A DNA stretch of 14,924 bases, taken from NCBI GenBank assembly GCA_002362735.1, contig DEUU01000123.1, forward strand, positions 1,024 to 15,947. The letters are read 5' to 3'. A program made the translations under genes and the position numbers. The notes under the pieces were generated by a model. The model was not told the DNA's origin. It searched no databases and was given only the letters and a program-made list of their open reading frames with translations. The first letter of the stretch is position 1, and each line of letters begins with the position of its first letter. Below are positions 13,192 to 14,924 of this stretch, piece by piece. Source of the stretch: Dehalococcoidia bacterium UBA3254. GTDB taxonomy: Bacteria; Chloroflexota; Dehalococcoidia; Dehalococcoidales; UBA3254.

Positions 13192-13399
13192 TTATCTATT
13201 GCCGCGGCTTCATTCCAATTTCATAAAACGCTCCCCGCGCTTCATTATCAAGGGCTCTAAAAATCTACAGGTGTTTTGCTCTGTGCAGAACGACTAATAA
13301 TTCAGATGGTACTTAAATCCTGGTACCAAACTGCTAACCCGGTTTATGGAGATTGTTACCCAGGATATAAGAGCCTTGTTCTGACATCGGAGGAATAAG

Positions 13400-13657
13400 A
13401 TGAGAATAGAAAACAAACTGCAAAGGGCTTCCGTAATGCGTGCCAGAGACCTCGGGGGAAAAGTGCAGATCATCTGCGCGGACGACCATGGTTTGCTTTC
13501 GGTTTATATGGATTATTCGCCCTTTTGCCAGTTCACTCGCATCTTATGTGAATCCGGCCTGAAAATGAAAGGAACGGTTATTGAATATAATCGGGAACTG
13601 GTACGGGTAGCTTTGCCCGACCGCCGCTGGAAGCAGTTGGCTACAACCGCCAGTTAG
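13400..13657 (+). CDS. hypothetical small protein
   Basis: An 85-residue protein that I do not recognise. It has a strong CGGAGGA ribosome-binding site 6 bases before ATG 13400 and a plausible soluble composition, rich in basic residues at the N-terminus (MRIENKLQRASVMRARDLGG) and with alternating hydrophobic strands afterwards (KVQIICADDHGLLSVYMDYS, GTVIEYNRELVRVALP). No signal peptide, membrane segment or zinc cluster is present; two Cys (in FCQF and ILCES) are not in a known motif. It lies alone between the cytochrome gene and the MCM-like gene, followed by a palindrome with a T-run. The small size and good start suggest a real gene of unknown function. Confidence 0.6.
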   Translation: MRIENKLQRASVMRARDLGGKVQIICADDHGLLSVYMDYSPFCQFTRILCESGLKMKGTVIEYNRELVRVALPDRRWKQLATTAS

Positions 13658-13704
13658 AACAGGATTTTCAATTTGATCCTCTCCTTCCCCATCAAAGGTT
13701 TCTG

Positions 13705-13735
13705 TTGCAAAGGGTCCCCTTGCAAATGATTTTTT
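13705..13735 (+). terminator. palindrome, repeat copy 2, with T-run
   Basis: Bases 13705-13725 are a near-perfect palindrome (core GCAAAGGGTCCCCTTGC) with one mismatched pair, and they repeat the element at position 1. A run of six T (13730-13735) starts four bases later, so this copy could act as an intrinsic terminator after the 85-residue gene. The tight symmetry leaves almost no loop, which is unusual for a terminator. Confidence 0.45.
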
Positions 13736-13766
13736 CTGCGTTGTCTCCCGATCCTTCTCTAGTTAA

Positions 13767-13780
13767 AAGGGGCACCCCTT
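13767..13780. repeat. short palindrome AAGGGG-CA-CCCCTT
   Basis: A perfect 6+2+6 inverted repeat 42 bases after repeat copy 2, with a similar AAGGGG/CCCCTT core. It is flanked by AA on the left and by CAAAAAAA on the right. On the minus strand the hairpin is followed by TTTT. Together with copy 2 it marks a short repeat-rich stretch before the MCM-like gene. Confidence 0.4.
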
Positions 13781-13906
13781 CAAAAAAATGACGTCCACCG
13801 CCAAAATCGAAACAGGTTCGGTACTTTTGGCTAACTATACTTTGTGTGTGAAAAACACTAAAATAGTCTAATCGAATTTGCTTCTGCGGGGTTTCGGAGG
13901 TAGTTG

Positions 13907-14924
13907 ATGGAGCTTAACAATATTCCGAATCTGACTCAGACCGAGCGGAGAACACTCGAAAGTATGGGGCTGGATAGTGTGGAAAAAGTGGCTCAAAGAT
14001 CGGTTTCCGAACTGGGTCTGGCGAAAAAAGGCGAACGCATTATCCAGGTGGCGAGAAATATTATTGCCCATCAAAATATTCGCGATATTTCGATCTCTGA
14101 AGATCTTGTTACGATCACGCTGGCGGATGCCTCCAAAGCCGTTATTACCTCCGTTGAGCATGTTTTAAATATGCGTCATTCCAATACTGTGCGGAATCTT
14201 CAGGCTGATAGGCTGCTGGTCTGCAAAATGACCATAAAACCTTGTTTTGTCTGCCAGGAAAATGCGGAAATCTTTTGTACTGACTGCAGTGAGTTTTTCT
14301 GTGGTCAGCATCAAAATCATGGACCTCACTACAATATTAAAAAAGTGAAAGACATAAATGCGGAATTTGAGGAAATAAAACAGGCCGCTCAAGAATACGT
14401 ACCGATGAGGTCTGATAAAAGAAGGGACTCTGATCTTGCGCCTATCAGCGAAGTAGTGAAACGTGCTCAGGAGGTCGGATTTTCCGGTTTTGCCGAAACC
14501 TTCTTTTCGGAGCTCGAGGGCAGCGAGGTAGTTAAGAGAGCCCTGGCCTGTGCCCTTTTCTCCACTCCTGAAGAACCGGTCCATGTCCTGGTAGTCGGAG
14601 ACCCGGCTGGTGGTAAATCTCTGGCCAGGGATATCATTACCCGAAAACTGGGTACGGATATCGAGCTGGTGGGGGCAAATGCCACGCGAGCCGGGCTTGT
14701 CTGTAATCTTTCAAATGGTGAGCTGGGTGTTCTGGCTTACGCGAAGAACAAGATCGTCCTGGTTGATGAATTTGATAAAATCCCGGAACAGGATATCGAA
14801 AATTGCTACGAGCTCCTTTCTAATGGAAAATGCAGCGTGCACTCTGCAAAAATCCATGAGACCATCGAGTCCCATTTCGTCATGATAGCCATGGCAAATC
14901 CCGTAAATACCGTTTTCGTCGAGG
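13907..14924 (+). CDS. MCM-like AAA+ ATPase with B-box zinc finger (3' end outside window)
   Basis: A reading frame open from ATG 13907 (behind GGAGG, 13896-13900) to the window edge, 339 codons so far. Residues about 8-50 look like a helix-hairpin-helix DNA-binding region. Residues 113-141 match a B-box zinc finger: C113-x2-C116-x7-C124-x2-C127-x4-C132-x2-H135-x2-H138-x2-H141. From about residue 210 an MCM-type AAA+ core begins: SELEGSEVVKRALACALF, Walker A GDPAGGKS (K237), the TRAGLVCNLSNGELG segment, Walker B ending in D287-E288-F-D290-K291, a helix-2-insert-like GKCSVHSAKIHET and the sensor-1 Asn in MANPV (N331). MCM proteins are hexameric DNA helicases of archaea and eukaryotes. The classical MCM N-terminal OB domain is not evident. 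Helicase activity is inference; a related AAA+ of the MCM/RavA/Mg-chelatase branch remains possible. Confidence 0.82.
   Translation, partial: MELNNIPNLTQTERRTLESMGLDSVEKVAQRSVSELGLAKKGERIIQVARNIIAHQNIRDISISEDLVTITLADASKAVITSVEHVLNMRHSNTVRNLQADRLLVCKMTIKPCFVCQENAEIFCTDCSEFFCGQHQNHGPHYNIKKVKDINAEFEEIKQAAQEYVPMRSDKRRDSDLAPISEVVKRAQEVGFSGFAETFFSELEGSEVVKRALACALFSTPEEPVHVLVVGDPAGGKSLARDIITRKLGTDIELVGANATRAGLVCNLSNGELGVLAYAKNKIVLVDEFDKIPEQDIENCYELLSNGKCSVHSAKIHETIESHFVMIAMANPVNTVFVE

Noticed and set aside
13112..13297. 61-codon frame overlapping the cytochrome gene
   Set aside because: It is a shadow in another frame. The cytochrome frame carries the lipobox and both CxxCH motifs and ends in a proper stop.

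Overview
The window looks like part of the chromosome of an anaerobic bacterium. It has textbook sigma-70 promoters, Shine-Dalgarno sites and short intergenic gaps. Bacterial families are mixed with types more often seen in anaerobes or archaea: a class I hybrid-cluster protein, a two-subunit aconitase X, a geranylgeranyl-reductase-like flavoprotein, and an MCM-like AAA+ ATPase. An uncultured Chloroflexota (Dehalococcoidia-like) origin is my guess from this gene mix; nothing in the window proves it. No rRNA, tRNA, CRISPR array, transposase or integrase was seen.

Layout. Positions 1-20 hold a short GC-rich palindrome. Positions 28-2658 (minus) are a two-gene unit of an MBL-fold hydrolase followed by a TIGR03960-type B12-binding radical SAM protein. 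A divergent HIT-family gene with a strong promoter (2697-3228) meets a convergent SRPBCC gene (3231-3620) two bases away. After a 307-base AT-rich gap comes a membrane-anchored YdcF/DUF218 protein (3928-4518). Next is a tightly coupled pair (4698-6307): a DUF2089 zinc-ribbon/HTH protein and a DUF4097 beta-repeat protein. They share a 4-base ATGA overlap and sit behind a consensus promoter framed by a 13-base perfect inverted repeat. A geranylgeranyl-reductase-like flavoprotein (6390-7601) ends at a strong hairpin facing a Thr-rich lipoprotein (7671-8465, minus).

The two aconitase-X subunits (8548-10209, minus) are divergent from hcp (10393-11961), which is followed by a small cupin (12047-12391). 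The hcp/acnX intergenic region carries a TATGAT-N4-ATCATA palindrome about 42 bases before the predicted hcp start site. This is the geometry of an FNR/CRP-type activator, so hcp is probably controlled by redox or nitrosative stress. Small genes follow: a two-TM protein, a diheme c-type cytochrome lipoprotein and an 85-residue orphan. After a second copy of the palindrome found at position 1, the window ends inside a large gene at 13907.

That last gene is the most unusual item. It encodes an N-terminal helix-hairpin-helix-like region, a B-box-type zinc finger and an MCM-like AAA+ ATPase core with Walker A, Walker B and sensor-1 motifs. MCM helicases are replicative enzymes of archaea and eukaryotes; bacterial examples are scattered, and I do not recognise this domain combination.
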